A DNA stretch of 64,000 nucleotides from Chrysomallon squamiferum (GCA_012295275.1 CM022676.1:14304185-14368184); one strand, 5' to 3'. Shown: positions 45,024-63,599, numbered from the stretch's first letter. The notes: a model not told the origin generated them from the letters alone. Program-made: numbers and translations.

Positions 45024-45863
45024 TTATTTTTATTTTTTTTTTCAGATTTGCTAAATCAATGAAAACAGGTGACCACTGAACACTGAAAGCTGCTCTGATG
45101 ATATCTCACTAGAACAAGTTGCACAAAGATTTATTTCAAAGAAACAAGGTAATCTAGTAGTAGCAGTTGTAATAGTATTAGTAATTGTGGTAGTTATAGT
45201 AGATGTCATAATATACTAGGTAGTAGTAGTAGTAGTGGTGGTGTACTATCAGTAATAATTGTAGTTACAGTAGATGTCATAATATACTAGGATCAATAGT
45301 AGTGGTAGAAGTGGTAGATATCCAAGATATTCTGAGGCTTATGAATTACCTACAGTAATTTGAATTAACTATTATTGAGACGATTATGAATTATGATGAA
45401 TAGTTTTCTTTGTTTCGTCAACAGAAACACCTGATAGTTAAACTGATGTGAATAGAACACATATCCCGGTGAAGTGACTTGTATGATATTTGAGTTACGT
45501 CACGTTTTTCATGAGCAGAGCTAACAACAACACACAGAAAATCATTTGTGACCTTGTCAAACAGAAAATTATCAGTTCCTAGTGAACCATTCACAGAAAA
45601 AGACGTATTTTAGACTGCCATTTTGAAATTTGAACGTGTTTGATATTTTGTACAAATTTATATTATTTCTAACTGTTAGTTAGTTTAAACAAATCAGCCA
45701 CGATTAATTCAGTAATGTATTTTATCATCATTATAAATTATTGTATGAAATTAAGTAAGTTTGTACAAAGTAAACGTTATTTCAATGTCAGTTTGTTTAT
45801 AAATGTAATATTGCTTGTGTGTCTTGATCGGACGTTTACTACTACTACTACTACTACTACTAC

Positions 45864-45902
<39 letters not shown>

Positions 45903-46108
45903 AAAGACGTAAAATCACTAAGGGCATTTGGTGAAAAGTAGATTATTAATTTTAATTACATTTGTTTTCTCTGTCCATTATTTACTATTATCATCATGAT
46001 CATCATATCTGTCATCATTTCTAACACAGTCCTATCAACTATTTATAGTTTAAGCCATAATTCTTATGTTTCTGATTATTTCATTTATTTTATTTTAATT
46101 TATTTCAT

Positions 46109-46139
<31 letters not shown>

Positions 46140-46396
46140 TTTTTTTGGATGTCTCATCTCAGTGATCAACCATAGAGCCCTTAGATAGAAAGCAGTCGGT
46201 TAAAAAATTATCTTAGTTTGATTATTAGAAAATGTTTGTTTGCCCATTTATGAACTATTTCCATGTACAGGACATAGCTATATATAAATATAGCAAACTG
46301 ACCAGTACAGTGTGATGTACTGTATCAGAACTGCAACCTATCCATGAAAATAGTTTAAGATAATATTTAATATTAAGTTTTTATTATTATTATTAT

Positions 46397-46461
<65 letters not shown>

Positions 46462-46559
46462 CTGTAAGAATTGTAACAGTTTTATATTAGAACAATTTTT
46501 GTTTTCCTTTCTCTCCACATTCCATATTATCATTGTTTTTGTTTGTTTGTAGTGAAAAC
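42611..46559. other. Non-coding interval with simple repeats
   Basis: Contains (AAT)n 44006-44066, (TTA)n 44990-45023, (ACT)n/(ATT)n 45837-45898, (TTTA)n about 46110-46145 and (TTA)n 46381-46460. Exon-like fragments (for example 45062-45150 ending before GTAATC) have no recognisable protein motif and contain stops. Confidence 0.5.
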
Positions 46560-47108
46560 ATGGCGACCTCAGCTGCAATCTCAAGTTGGCAGACAGGGAA
46601 GAAATTAACTGAATGTATTGAACACGTTTTTCATACAAGAACAGATATTAGATTTCTAGTGGAGAACATAAAACAGCAGTTGATTCACATCAGTTTGTTC
46701 TCATGACAAGAAGCAATGTTTTCCATAAGATGTTTACAGGAGAACTTTGTGAAAAAAGTGACATTCTTCTACCGGATTTGGAGCCAGACGTTTTCACATA
46801 ATTTTTAAAGTATGTTAACACATGAAAACACACACAAACACAAATGTATACATACAGACACAAACGTTGATAGCAATACAACTCGGCTGTTTGAAGAACT
46901 TGATCTAAGAAAACAAGCTCTGATTTGCATTTTGGAAAAAGGCGACGACGTTTTGAAGTCAGATGAAATCACCGATCTTTGTCACGAGTGTCTGGTTGAG
47001 ATCGTACGATCAGACGAACTGACAGCAGACGAGAAAAGAAGCCGCTTTGAATGGGAAAACAGACGTGAAGTACTGGGAGAGGTCGTGAAGCATGTTGACA
47101 CCCACTAA
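46560..47108 (+). pseudogene. BTB-BACK part of BTBD-like gene, copy 3, damaged
   Basis: BTB exon 46560-46809: MATSAAISSWQTGKKLTECI, EHVFHTRTDIRFLVENIK, then a frame change into HQFVLMTRSNVFHKMFTGEL and ILLPDLEPDVFT. A GAA-to-TAA change turns the FTEFLK of copy 2 into FT-stop. The exon is 250 nt with a GTATGT donor, as in copy 2. BACK block about 46880-47108 is open: TRLFEELDLRKQALICILEK, GDDVLKSDEITDLCHECLVE, then FEWENRREVLGEVVKHV, stopping before the linker to PHR. The frameshift after ENIK is shared with copy 2, so the damage predates their duplication. Confidence 0.75.
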
Positions 47109-47162
47109 CATCACTGAGACAGAAGAAAAGAAGATCACAAAATAGTTCCTTTTAACTTAAAC

Positions 47163-47615
47163 ATGAGAACTGCAGTGATTCGTAAAAGACAGGTTACAAT
47201 AAACCTGTTTTGTGGAATATATGGTTTTGGTCACGTAAAATGTTCTGGTAAAGTAGACGACGCCATTACTTTCTCTGTCAACAAAAACGCTTTACTTCGC
47301 GGATTTCACTTGTTCGGTTACTGTGAACAACAAAACTACGACGTCAGCACCTTCGTCACTGACACAAGAACAGACGAAATACTGGACGGGTCTACACTGA
47401 CACAGAGATACGAACACGTCGTGTCTGACGTGTATGACGTCGTGTTCAGTCGTCCAGTGAAGATTACTAAAGACACTGAGTACAGCTTGTTTGTTAATGT
47501 TAAGGGAGGAGTCAGATGGTGGGGACGTGAAGGTGAATTAGAAATTGTTGTAGACTCTTTTGTTTGTAGATTTGCTGAGTCACACAAATCTAAACACAGT
47601 GACAGAAAACTTTGA
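47163..47615 (+). CDS. PHR-domain ORF (C-terminal part of BTBD-like copy 3), 150 aa
   Basis: An intact 150-codon frame covers one PHR domain: INLFCGIYGFGHVKCSGKVD, DAITFSVNKNALLRGFHLFG, YDVSTFVTDTRTDEILDGST and SLFVNVKGGVRWWGREGELE. PHR is the beta-sandwich found C-terminal to BTB-BACK in BTBD1/2/3/6 proteins and in MYCBP2/Highwire. Here it follows the damaged BTB-BACK block by about 50 bp that contains a stop, so it is either the surviving part of a pseudogene or a separately translated PHR-only protein from the ATG at 47163. The family's final strand after VVDSFVCRFAES is replaced by a short basic tail. Confidence 0.7.
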   Translation: MRTAVIRKRQVTINLFCGIYGFGHVKCSGKVDDAITFSVNKNALLRGFHLFGYCEQQNYDVSTFVTDTRTDEILDGSTLTQRYEHVVSDVYDVVFSRPVKITKDTEYSLFVNVKGGVRWWGREGELEIVVDSFVCRFAESHKSKHSDRKL

Positions 47616-47912
47616 ACAAATGTAAGGAAACAAAATATATAAATAAATTTTGTGTCTATATTTTCTTTGGTTCATCTTATCTTTTTCTTTTCTGTGTAGA
47701 AACAGTAAACAAACATCATATAAAAGAATAACGTGTTGTGAGAGAAATTCAAGAGAAAACCTGTTTACTTTTTCTCTCATTTTACAGTTATATTAAAAGT
47801 TCATTGTCAAAAGTGTTCAGTATTTTATAGGAAAAAAAAAAAAAACGAAAGTACTGGTTGGATCAGGAAATAAGCAAACTCGGACATTAATGAGATTTTA
47901 CAACTGTACATC

Positions 47913-48030
<118 letters not shown>

Positions 48031-49552
48031 GTACTATTATTTTTATCTTTCATTGTTTACCTGTTTGCTTGATTGCCTATTTCTTTCTTTCTTTCTTTAT
48101 TTTTGTTTTCCACATATTTTTAAAAGTTAGGTATGTTGTGCTGAACTAATGTTCTTATTACACACTGACAGGTCTGTGGGTGGTTCAATTCAAGGATGTG
48201 TTGTATTTAGAAGTGAACTAATGTTCTTATTACATACTGACAGTCAGTGGTTCAATTCCTGTGAGTGTCACTAAAGTTTGTAGTGTTTTGTTAGAAGGAC
48301 ACAAGTCACTCTATGTACGCTTTACCTCTTTTCTTAGACATTCCAGTCAGCTGTAATATATGTCTGTCTCGGGCAGGTTAACAGCCGATAAGGATCCACA
48401 TATGCATATATATAAGTAATTACCCAGGACCAGTCTGAACACTTACAGAATGTTCAGTGGACAGAGACCGTTCCACAGTTCCCCTTTAAAAATAAAAAAT
48501 AAAATCAAACTGCGTTGTTTCTCAAAGCGATTTGAAACTCGCCGCTAGACGTCTGCCGCCAGATCTTTCTGCCAAACAAAAACTCGTAAAACCAATTGCT
48601 CCGGAGGTGATAATTAATTCCACTTCAAAGGGAATTAACGACTTTTAACAAATTATGCAGACCAAATCACCAACCATATAACAAGTTACATTTTACAGGC
48701 AGAAGATGTAAACATTCTTATGTCAGAAACTGATATGATAATATTTATGTATATTCATACCTAACTAAACTCTTACATAGACATACATATAAACACAAAT
48801 GCAGTTTATCCTTGCATTGACGTATGATCTTTTTATTTTTTTATTTTATTAATTTTACTTGTAGAAGACTTAATACATACATACCTCAGTTGTTCATTAT
48901 GTGATTTGGAAATATGTATTTCATATATGTTTATATATGTTGTGTATATGTTTTTCTGTGTTTGTACGTCAAAATAAAAAGAAGCTCTCAATAGTGCGGT
49001 ATCAAGATAACTAAATTCGAGTCTTTAGTCTTTGAAATACAAGAAATTTGAAACTGAATGAAAACATTATTTGAAACACCCGATAAACTGACTGAACAAA
49101 CTATTCATAGCCTCTTTGTACCCACGTTTAACACCCTCTTTGTGTCCGCATTGTACTGCCCTGTTTTACTAAACATATACTAAACATATTCTGTCTGCTC
49201 TGACCTAATTTCTACACTCGTTCTGCGCACTTTATACTGCACTGTTTATCGATATCGCGAATGAATGTTTTCTTGAACGAGACTGTGAAAAGAGTGAGTA
49301 CAAAAACATCCTAAAGGCCAAAATGAATTTCTGCTACAGACAAACCCGCTGACCTGTCATAGACGTGATTCACAACAGCTCGCTCTGATTAGCACGTTAA
49401 TTTTTTTCCAGTTCCAATATGAATAATACAAGTTATCGCTTTACTTGTTTTCATAGCCAGTCAGTTAGCTTATTGATATCATGAAACTTTTAAACGATAC
49501 AGTACAAAGTCTCACTGTTTTCAGATGTTAATATTTAAAATATGAAATAGTT

Positions 49553-49651
<99 letters not shown>

Positions 49652-49935
49652 AAAAAAGTTTGGGTAGGAGATTTACTCTCGATTCTTCTGCACAAGACTG
49701 TTAATAAAAATTGCTGATTTTTTTGTCTTCTTATTTAACCTGAGTGTGTCGGTCAGTTCCAACCATGTCTCACAAAAAAATCACATTACATAATGTTTTT
49801 GTCAGTGCGCCGTATAATTCTAAAACAAGAATAAAACAAAGCAAGTCGTGTCAGTCAGTCATTCATTATTCATATTTAGTTTCTGAACAGCAAATACAGG
49901 ACCTTCGTTGATGCAGGAAATAACACACACACACA

Positions 49936-50060
<125 letters not shown>

Positions 50061-51749
50061 CAGTTTGTTCAACATATCTTTATGTAGTTAATCTTTTAAA
50101 CGTCTCGAATCTTGTTTAATTTTCAAAATTTTAATCGTGATACGTTTCCAGGTCACAGACAAGGAAGTGAAATATAACAAAAATAAATTTATTCAGCGCT
50201 GTTTGTTCACTTTCATTCAATGTCATGAGAAAGTTTCTTTTAAATTAGTTTTCAGTAACATCTCAATATTTTGATTTCTCGATTAAAAATACTGTATTTG
50301 ATTTTAACAAAGATTTTTATAATTGTGTTTTCTCTCTTGTCTTACGTGTGTCTTTCTGAGAGTTGTAATCAGTGTTTACTTCAGTAAATGTTTAAAACGT
50401 GAGAAAGAATGACACTGAAAAAAAAACAAAAAGTGATGTCTACATCAGTATTACTACAATTATTACCTACGCTTTACATTAGTACTACTATATTACTATT
50501 TGTGCAGATACTGCTTATACGTTCAGTATTCCTACTATGTACTACAACTGTTTCTACTATTTTTAATACTTAAGTTACCATTACTACTTCTTATTAACGA
50601 TAAAATTAATACCAGTTTTGTTGTTTTTACTACTTATGTTGCTACTACTTGAAATGACACTAATCCTGTTACTAATATTGTTATATATTTCAACCACTTT
50701 TACGATTAATACTACGAGTACTAATACTATTACTACGACTACTACTACTATTATTCCTACTACCACTACTATAATTATTGCTACTATTACAGCAAATAGT
50801 ACCATTATTACATATATTACTATTACTACTGTTATTGAAACTACTGTAACTATTAATATTACTTTCACTATTTCTTATTCTACTGTTATCACTAGCAGTT
50901 ACAAGGAAAAGTACAATATATTGTTATCATCGTTGTCGTTGTGTTTTTATGAATGTCGTCGTTCCTGTTTACTATTCATAGATTTACTGTTATAAAATGT
51001 ACGTGAAACATATTGCAAAATAATTTTTGTGACGATTCCATTTTATCGTCGTCATTATCACATTATTATCATCAGTGATCATTATTATTATTATTATTAG
51101 TAGTAGTAGTAGTAGTAGTATAGTAGTAGTAGTAGTATTAGTAGTAGTAAGTAGTACCTTTTGTTGTTGGTGGTGGTGGTGGTGGATGTGGTATTGTCCT
51201 CGTTGCTGTTGTATATAAAGTTTTTCAGTGTTTTGTTTTCACTATTTAACCTGTCTTCAAAAACAATCTAATTTTTCCCAGTACGGCCGCCAGTTAAAAG
51301 AGGAAGATTTTATTTATGTAGACTGAGATAGTTTGTGTAATCAAACTGTCTGAATGTTATTCGTCTGAGGGAAGATGAACGAATAACAGAGAAAGTCAAA
51401 GACAAAATGGAAGAATAAAGAAAATTAAGTCATATTGTTTTTATGTTATACTAATTTCAGAAACCAAGTTAATAAGAAACTTCCAGAAGGAATTCATTAA
51501 TAATGCAAAGTTAGATGAACGAATAATCATATCAATAATTAATAAATGAATGTGTGAATAAATCATAACTAAAACTCAATCTGAAGAAATTAATATATAT
51601 CGACGGAACCTTGTTAGTGCCTCTTTGCCAGGCTTGTTTTTAATTGTAATTTTGTTTTCTGTGTAGTGAATTATATAATATTCACAAAACCCTTATTATA
51701 ATATATGCCCATTAAAGACACAATGTCTGCTACAGTTTTTTGCTATCTT

Positions 51750-52360
51750 GTATAATCATGTTTATAATTTATATTGTTGCAGTTCTTAAATGTTACCTAA
51801 TTAATGTCAGAACATGGGGGTAGATACACAAAAACGAAATAGCAGAGCAGTACATGGGCTATTTAGAACCTGTATTATATAATTAGGGGAATTTCCGTTA
51901 TTTTATAAACTAAGAAACACTGGAATTAACACACTCAAAATGGGCGTTAAAGCTGCACAGTAAATTCAGAAAGGCAGAGGTGTTTACTGAACGATGGTTA
52001 TGTAAGTAGTCAGCACGCGCTTTGAACGAGATCTCTTTGATTGGTGCCCTGTTTGAGACACGTTGTCTGCGGGCCGTGTGCACAAAACAAAGAACCACTC
52101 AGGCAATGGTAATTATACTTTAATGTTTTTTTATACATACGTGTTGAGTGACTGAAGATAGCTAAATCTGTTATTGTTGTATTTTTATTGTGTTATTGTG
52201 TGGTACGTACTTACGCTTAAAAACTAAGGTAGCGTATGTTAATAATTAAAATATTAATTAGAAAGATATAGTAACCAGCTGGGCTTAATTAGTTCAGTAT
52301 TATCTATCAACGCTATTTGCTTTTATAGTGTATCGTCGAATCGTACGATTTAACTATATA
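51750..52360 (+). repeat. Dispersed direct duplication, copy 1 (partner 61030-61660)
   Basis: Shared segments include TATAATCATGTTTATAA, CTAAGAAACACTGGAATTAA, AACTCAAAAT and ATCAACGCT(A/G)TTTGC, ending at ATCGAATCGTACGATT. Same orientation in both copies. Confidence 0.85.
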
Positions 52361-52631
52361 TTACCCTTGACGGTTAATTGGTGTGTTCTCAAAATTGGCA
52401 GTCTCCAGATTAGGTAAGCGGTGATGTGTTCTAATCCGCTTCCAGCAATTAAGTTCAAAGTAAGACGCATGGGGATAAAGAGATGTCTGAAGAACAGAGG
52501 GAGCATTTAACGAGAGCCGGAATAGAGATTGGAAGAAAATTAATGTTTGGAGACACGAAATTAATGTTATATCGCAGTAAAATTTGGAGACAGGAAATAC
52601 TACCTATATAAATACTGTACAGTCATGATGT

Positions 52632-52946
52632 TTGTTATGTTTGATCATGGCTGCGAAGGGAGAAATTTTGGACGGCAGAAAACCAGGTGCGGACCTCGTA
52701 CTTGATGGATATAGGAATGCACGGCGGATTAGTAACAAGAATGGTACGGTACCATGGAGATGTTTGTGTTCGAGGTGCCTTGCCACCGCGACTACTACAC
52801 CGGATGGGACGGTGGTCAGCTTGCGGTGGAGTGCTTTCTTGGACATTTCGTGTGTAAAGTGTGACTTATTGTGCTTTCAAATTGTGGACAAAATACTGTT
52901 TAACAAAAGTACATCAATTAAGGTGATGAGCCATCAGTTAAGGTGA
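52632..52946 (+). pseudogene. FLYWCH-type zinc-finger ORF, probable transposon relic
   Basis: A 104-codon frame whose likely start is the internal MAAKGEILDGRKPGADLVLD. LVLDGYRNAR, KNGTVPWRCLCSRCLATAT and PDGTVVSL match the FLYWCH pattern (F/LVxDGYxY...WRC...CxAR...). The final His-x-His zinc ligands are missing. FLYWCH domains occur at the N-terminus of many MULE-type transposases; no transposase follows here. Confidence 0.5.
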
Positions 52947-53055
52947 CGGAACACCGGTTAGTAAGGCTGAGAAATACACTGCCAGACATGGAACAACTGG
53001 CGTGTCCCATTAAGATGTGTTGTAATCTCACTGCCAGAATCAGGAATAAAACGAC

Positions 53056-53566
<511 letters not shown>

Positions 53567-53721
53567 GTTCACTAATGAGAAATGTCTGTCTGACCTGTCA
53601 TGAACATGGAAAACAATGACATAAAACACTTAACAGTCAAGTGCCTCTCTGTGCTTCAGTCAAACAGAAAGAGGAAGTTTACTCATAGTTCAGTTATCAG
53701 TACTAGATGTTGTAAAGCTGT

Positions 53722-53729
53722 TATAAATA
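53722..53729 (+). promoter_or_regulatory. Candidate TATA box of gene C
   Basis: TATAAATA lies 72 bp before the gene C start codon, a fitting distance for a short 5' UTR. No other promoter element was identified. Confidence 0.35.
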
Positions 53730-53793
53730 AATAAATCTCTTGTCAAAGTGATGACTATTTTATTTGAGACAGCAGAGACACAATTAAACACAG

Positions 53794-56896
<3,103 letters not shown>

Positions 56897-56916
56897 ATGC
56901 TTTCAAGGAAATGCTA

Positions 56917-56926
56917 AATAAATAAA
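56917..56926 (+). terminator. Gene C polyadenylation signal
   Basis: Overlapping AATAAATAAA about 20 bp after the stop codon. Confidence 0.55.
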
Positions 56927-57359
56927 AAAGAAAAAGAAAAAGAAAGTTAACTGAAATTGTGTGTGCTTCTTCTTTTCTGTGCATCTGACACTGATAAGTT
57001 TCATTATGATAAATGTTTTCTCAAACTAAATAGTTTGTGTATCTGTCTACAGTATTGCTGTACTAAAGTTTAGAAAGAAAGACTGTATCCTTCGTTACAC
57101 CACGCTTTGTAAATTGTTACGAATTATAAATTAACTGTCAGACATCTTAAAACATCCCTAAATCCAACCTGCGTTTATTCATTCATTTATTACTTACACT
57201 GTTCGTGTATTATTTGCTGTTTTAAATAAAATAAAATTTGTACCAGTGATTGTTTATTGTCGTTTGTTGTTAACCAGGTCAACGTCTTTTTCCTAGGTTT
57301 ATTACTTCCGGTTCATATTTTTATATGTCATTTTTCTAACTATCTATCTGTCTGTGTAT

Positions 57360-57360
57360 C

Positions 57361-57435
<75 letters not shown>

Positions 57436-57475
57436 GTCTACCTATCTATCTATCTATCAATCTGTCTATCTATCT
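57360..57475. repeat. (TATC)n microsatellite
   Basis: About 115 bp with a few TGTC/TACC/TCAA variants at the 3' end. Confidence 0.96.
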
Positions 57476-58122
57476 ATGCAATTCAAACACAACTCAAGTA
57501 AACTATGTGTTAAAATTTTGTCAGATACGTAATTAATTTTAAATGAAGATTGTTAGATTTAAACATGAGCAATGATGTGCATGCGTGTATGTGTGTGCAT
57601 GTGTGTATGTTATCAGAAAAGGAACAAACTATGTTATAACATGCTAATTATGTTTTTATATGTAAAATATATATTTCACTTCAATTCTGCATTATACTGT
57701 AAATACTTAGAAAGTAAACCAAATCGCTAATGTATTCTCATCAAAACAATTTAAGGGTGAAACGGTATTTTCACATTATTTTCTTAAAATCAGTTCTACT
57801 AGCCCGATGATAATGAGACACTTTATAATGAGTCTTTTCGCCCCTTAAATTCTTTTGATTAGTATACCTGACATTCCAGAACCGAACTGTAGTGTACGTA
57901 CTCTCCTTAACATATCTTAGAAAATTATAACAAAATGATCCGTCCTAACAATGATACATGTAGAAAGTATATAATCAGATTTCTCTAACTACAGAGCAAT
58001 AACACAGACATTTGGAATCGTATTACATCACTAATCTAATACAGCAAGAAATCGTTTTGGTTGTTACTTTATGATACTTCAGTAATTTTGATTAGTATAT
58101 ATACAGAGACACACACTCACAC

Positions 58123-58207
<85 letters not shown>

Positions 58208-59172
58208 AATATAATATATTGTTACTTTTCGCCACTTAAATTCTTTTGATGAGTATATTTGATATTATCACACCTTGTGCTTAATATCAACGTATCTCAG
58301 AAAATGACCATCAAATTAACTGTGCTTTATTCAACTGACAATGAGAAAAAACATATCATCAGTAATATGCAGTGCTAGAAAGTATGATATAAATAAATAA
58401 ATAAGTAAATCGTAATATATATGTATTATGGTTCTTGTTAGGGATGTCACTCTGAATATGCGTAGAAAATTCGGAAATGTTTATCTCTTGGTCACAACTG
58501 ATCTGAAAGCAGGTCAGAAGAGCAATGTTAATACACAACCAGCTGAATGGTTACAACACACACAGACTACGTGACTGTTGTTTCATTCTAACACCTGCAA
58601 TAAGACTGTCGCTGCTCAGGACTTCCTTCTCCACGGCGAAGACGACAACATCTTTTTATTCAGAGCGACCGAGAATGCTAAGTTCAGTGAAAGGTTGACT
58701 AATTTGTATTCATGTTAATGTACAATACAAACACATTTAATTGTTATTATGTGTCAATAAAACGAATGTATTGATTTTAGATGTTATTTATTGAGTCAGA
58801 TTTTATCGTAATCAACTGCTGGATTAGCGATTAGCCTACACCAGAGATTTGTGTATAAGGAAAACAGCGTCCGGCTAAATGGGGACATCATGAACGAAAT
58901 ACTTGCTGCAAAACCTGATCGAAAGTTCGATAAATCGGAGCTGACTAGCGCAGTTAGGCCTGAGTAAACAAACCTAAGATAACCTGAGGTTATCTACAGG
59001 CTTCTTTGTCTGTAGGCAACAACGTAGTCTAAACACGGAAAACTCGGCCAATGTTGCATCTGTTCGGATTAACATATATTTCAAATTTTCATCCGATTAT
59101 TTCGGCCTCTTAGTTATATATGCAGTTTAGTTCACAGGCTAAAATGGCGTTTCTTTGTTATTAATGTACATA
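57476..59172. other. Non-coding interval
   Basis: Includes (GA)n at 58123-58206 and a short motif around CTTAAATTCTTTTGAT(T/G)AGTATA repeated near 57845 and 58230, with an inverted version near 57740. No gene recognised. Confidence 0.5.
58123..58206. repeat. (GA)n microsatellite
   Basis: About 84 bp, uninterrupted. Confidence 0.97.
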
Positions 59173-59915
59173 TAGTGGTACATTGACTTACGAGTGCCCC
59201 AACTTACGAGTGCCCCAACTTTTTCCGAGTTACGGGCAGTCGCTTGGTCGATTTTTTTGCTTTGCTTTGCGAGCCCAAAACCGAGCTACGAGCAAGCTTC
59301 AGATAAGCCGCCGCTAGTTGGCGCAACGAACAACACAACATCCGCCCAGTATCCTGCGGCTCAATGGTGTACACCACGTGGTTACGACGCCGTGGAAGCA
59401 TTTCTGTTGTGTTGTGCTCGCGTTTCTCTCTTCTGATCATGGATCCAAAGAAAGTGAGTGCACAGGACTGACGCGGATGATGTCCATTAAAGCATGAAAT
59501 CATAGAAAAACATGAGCGAGGTGTGCGTGTAGTCAACTTGGCTAGGCAGTACGAGCCTAGTACGTATACTATATGTACCACACTGAAGCTGAATGAGTCG
59601 ATAAAGGCTGTAAATTCAGCCAAAGGCGTTAAAATAAAATATCTGATCTCTGATATAAATGCAATTTACAAAATCTTTTTTTTTTTTTACATCCTCTTTC
59701 ATTTTGTTTCTATATAATATCTGTCATTTATAGATAAATTTTTCTTATTTAAAACACGTTTCAAAAAATCGGGGTGATTTTGTTTGGGGGTTTCTTGAAC
59801 GGATTAATGGTATTTTCAATTAATTTCAGTTGGGGAAATTGATTTGATATATGAGCAAATTGAGATACGAGCTCGATAACGGAACGTATTAAACTCGTAA
59901 CTGAAGGCACCACTA
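59173..59915 (+). mobile_element. Non-autonomous Tigger element, second copy
   Basis: TA-flanked, with inverted ends TAGTGGTACATTGACTTACG and (reverse complement of right end) TAGTGGTGCCTTCAGTTACG. Inside are MDPKKVSAQD, then a stop, and KHEIIEKHERGVRVVNLARQ of the transposase HTH. More decayed than the copy at 8857-9617 but with the same internal deletion style. The minus-strand 139-codon ORF over it is an antisense shadow. Confidence 0.82.
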
Positions 59916-60267
59916 TAAATATAGTCTATTTGTCGTTCCTTTATGTTTTCTCTATTTCATGTATGTTTTATAGAGACTTGACAATCTTAAGAAAATATAC
60001 ATACAGTCCAGACGATGTTTCCCCGTTAATTAAATTAAAGCTTTACATAATAAATTAGTGGAAATTAAACAAATTTCATTAAAAATATCAAAATTTCTTT
60101 CGGTTGTGAGCAAATTTTAACTTTTTAAAAACTACTGAAATACTTTGTGAGTATGAACTGTGAAAGGCATTTCCACCTGCAGTTTGACGACGTGTTTTGT
60201 AAATCACTCTCTTTCGGAATATTTTGCACTTAAATAAAATGTTAAATATGTTTATTAGTTTTGTTTT

Positions 60268-60348
<81 letters not shown>

Positions 60349-61948
60349 TATATGTGTTTGGCTTGTTGTCTATGTATAATCTCTCTGTCGGTCTGTTTCT
60401 TTTTCTGTAGACATTTTTAGTCTGTAAATTTACTGACACGCAGACAAGTAATGTTGGCTAACAATGAAGCACCTTTCTTAGAAATATATGATATTGTAGA
60501 GTTACGTTTAAAAAAGTCATTATAACTGATTGTTATACATTCATTGATCGTGTCCTATTATTTTCTGTACGTCGAACATTTTCTTTCATAAAGTGTCATT
60601 CAAATAAACCTTATACTTTTATCACATTCACACGAGAGATGTATTCTCACCACAACATTACAAATACAGTTCTAGGGAGGGTCCTTTATTTACTAGTCTC
60701 TCTGTCTCTCTCTCTCTCTTTGTCTGTCTTTCTGTCTCTGTCTATCACTATGTCTTTCGTAGTCTCTGTTTTTCTCTGTCTCTTTATAAATAAATAAATA
60801 CCGCTGACTTTCTCTTTATAACACAGCGTATGTCTTAGTGATTATATTAGTAAAGAGAACATTGCCCTCCACTTGTCAGTTATTGGGTTAATATGGTGAA
60901 ATTTAATTATTTGTTTACGTCAAGACAGTTTTCTTATAAAAGTAATGATGCCCATTTAAAGCAGAATGACTACTACATTTTATATTTGAGTATACTATTA
61001 TATTACGGTTATATTTATTGAGCCATAGTGTATAATCATGTTTATAAATTCATAGTTTTACAGTTCTTGAATGTTTAGCTAATTAATTTCGGAACAAGGG
61101 AATAACTACACAAAAACTAAACAGCAGAGAGTATGAAGACGTTCATGGGCTGTTTAAAAAGCTATATTACATAATTAAACTAAGAAACACTGGAATTAAA
61201 AACTCAAAATAAGCAATTGAAGTTCCAAACTAAATTCAGAAAGTTTGTCTGCAGCCGTGTTTCATGAACGCCCGCGCGAGCCCTAAATCAATATCTGCTG
61301 CGCGTTTTAAACGGGATCTTTCGACGTGTACTGGAGACAAAAGACCACTCAGATTACGGTAATCATGGGTTTCTTTAAAAAAAAGTATTTATTTATTTTT
61401 CTTAATGTAATATACGTTTTGTTTGATAGAAAATAGCCAAGTATATTTCTGTTGGATATTTTATTGTGTTATTCTGTGGTACTTACGCTTGAAAACTAAG
61501 TAACAAACTAAGAAAACCTATTTTAATAACCTAAAAGATTAGTTAGAAAGTTAAAGTAATCAACTCGGCTTAATTAAAATAGTAGTATCTATCAACGCTG
61601 TTTGCCTTTTTATTGTATCGATCGAATCGTACGATTATATTATATGTTACCAATGATATTTAATTGATGTAAAATATAAAACAGTAACCCATTTTCAATT
61701 CTTGTTTGATTTATCATTCTCTAGTGGATACAGAACAGTCATTTAGTAGTTAAAGCTGCCTCAGATCATTAACACCTTGTCACTTGACGCTATTGTAGTC
61801 TGCTACTCTTTAGACAGGAAGAGGCAACTTTAAGGTATTAATATGATTCAGACTAGTTACCGTGACACTATGAATGAAAACAAAAAGACTAAAAAAGAAA
61901 AAGTATGAGTTTTTACTGTTTCACTAAACATTTTCTTTGTCTTTCCAG
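59916..61948. other. Non-coding interval
   Basis: Contains (CT)n at 60270-60346 and the duplicated block 61030-61660. No gene recognised. Confidence 0.55.
61030..61660 (+). repeat. Dispersed direct duplication, copy 2 (partner 51750-52360)
   Basis: Ends in ATCGAATCGTACGATT like its partner. Scattered substitutions and indels indicate an older event than the 610-bp tandem at 4.1-5.35 kb. Confidence 0.85.
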
Positions 61949-62870
<922 letters not shown>

Positions 62871-63476
62871 GTGAGTATGATTTATTTTGAATTGCGGGTT
62901 TGTCTGTGTTCCTGTTAGTACTGTATGATTTAGTAAAGAAAGTGTCAAAAGTTCAGAATATGGTGGCACCTAGGACGTGATAATTATACGATGTATGTGA
63001 TAATTCTTTCTTTCTTCTTTCTTTGTTTTTTCTTTCTTTCTTTCTTTTTATTTTTATCCAGCCTGGGTGAGAAAAACGAGGACTATGAGAAATTTCTTTT
63101 GTCTCGCTGTGAATTACTGGTTGTCAACCCTTCATAATTTACAGTTATTTACATAAACTGCAAATTATCCTTACTCTTTATAAAGATATTTCGTCTTCCG
63201 TATCGCGTATCTGTTAGTTTGTAAAGAAAATATTTTCAAGTATGATTGAAATATATCTTAATAAATTACATTTCATTTAACAGTATAATGCTATGTAATT
63301 CTCAGATTATTTGACGTCTATGATTGATAACATAAAATATCTCTACTTATCGAATTTACACGATATTTATAATTATATTTGTGTGTGTTTGTGTGTGTGT
63401 ATGTGTGCGTGTGTGTGATTGTTTTCTTAATACAAGAATTTATAGAGATATTTTTTTGTTTGTGTAAGATTGACTT

Positions 63477-63577
<101 letters not shown>

Positions 63578-63599
63578 GACCCGTTCCAATGTGTTCAGA

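Noticed and set aside
59204-59623. 139-codon minus-strand ORF
   Set aside because: Antisense shadow over the Tigger element at 59173-59915.
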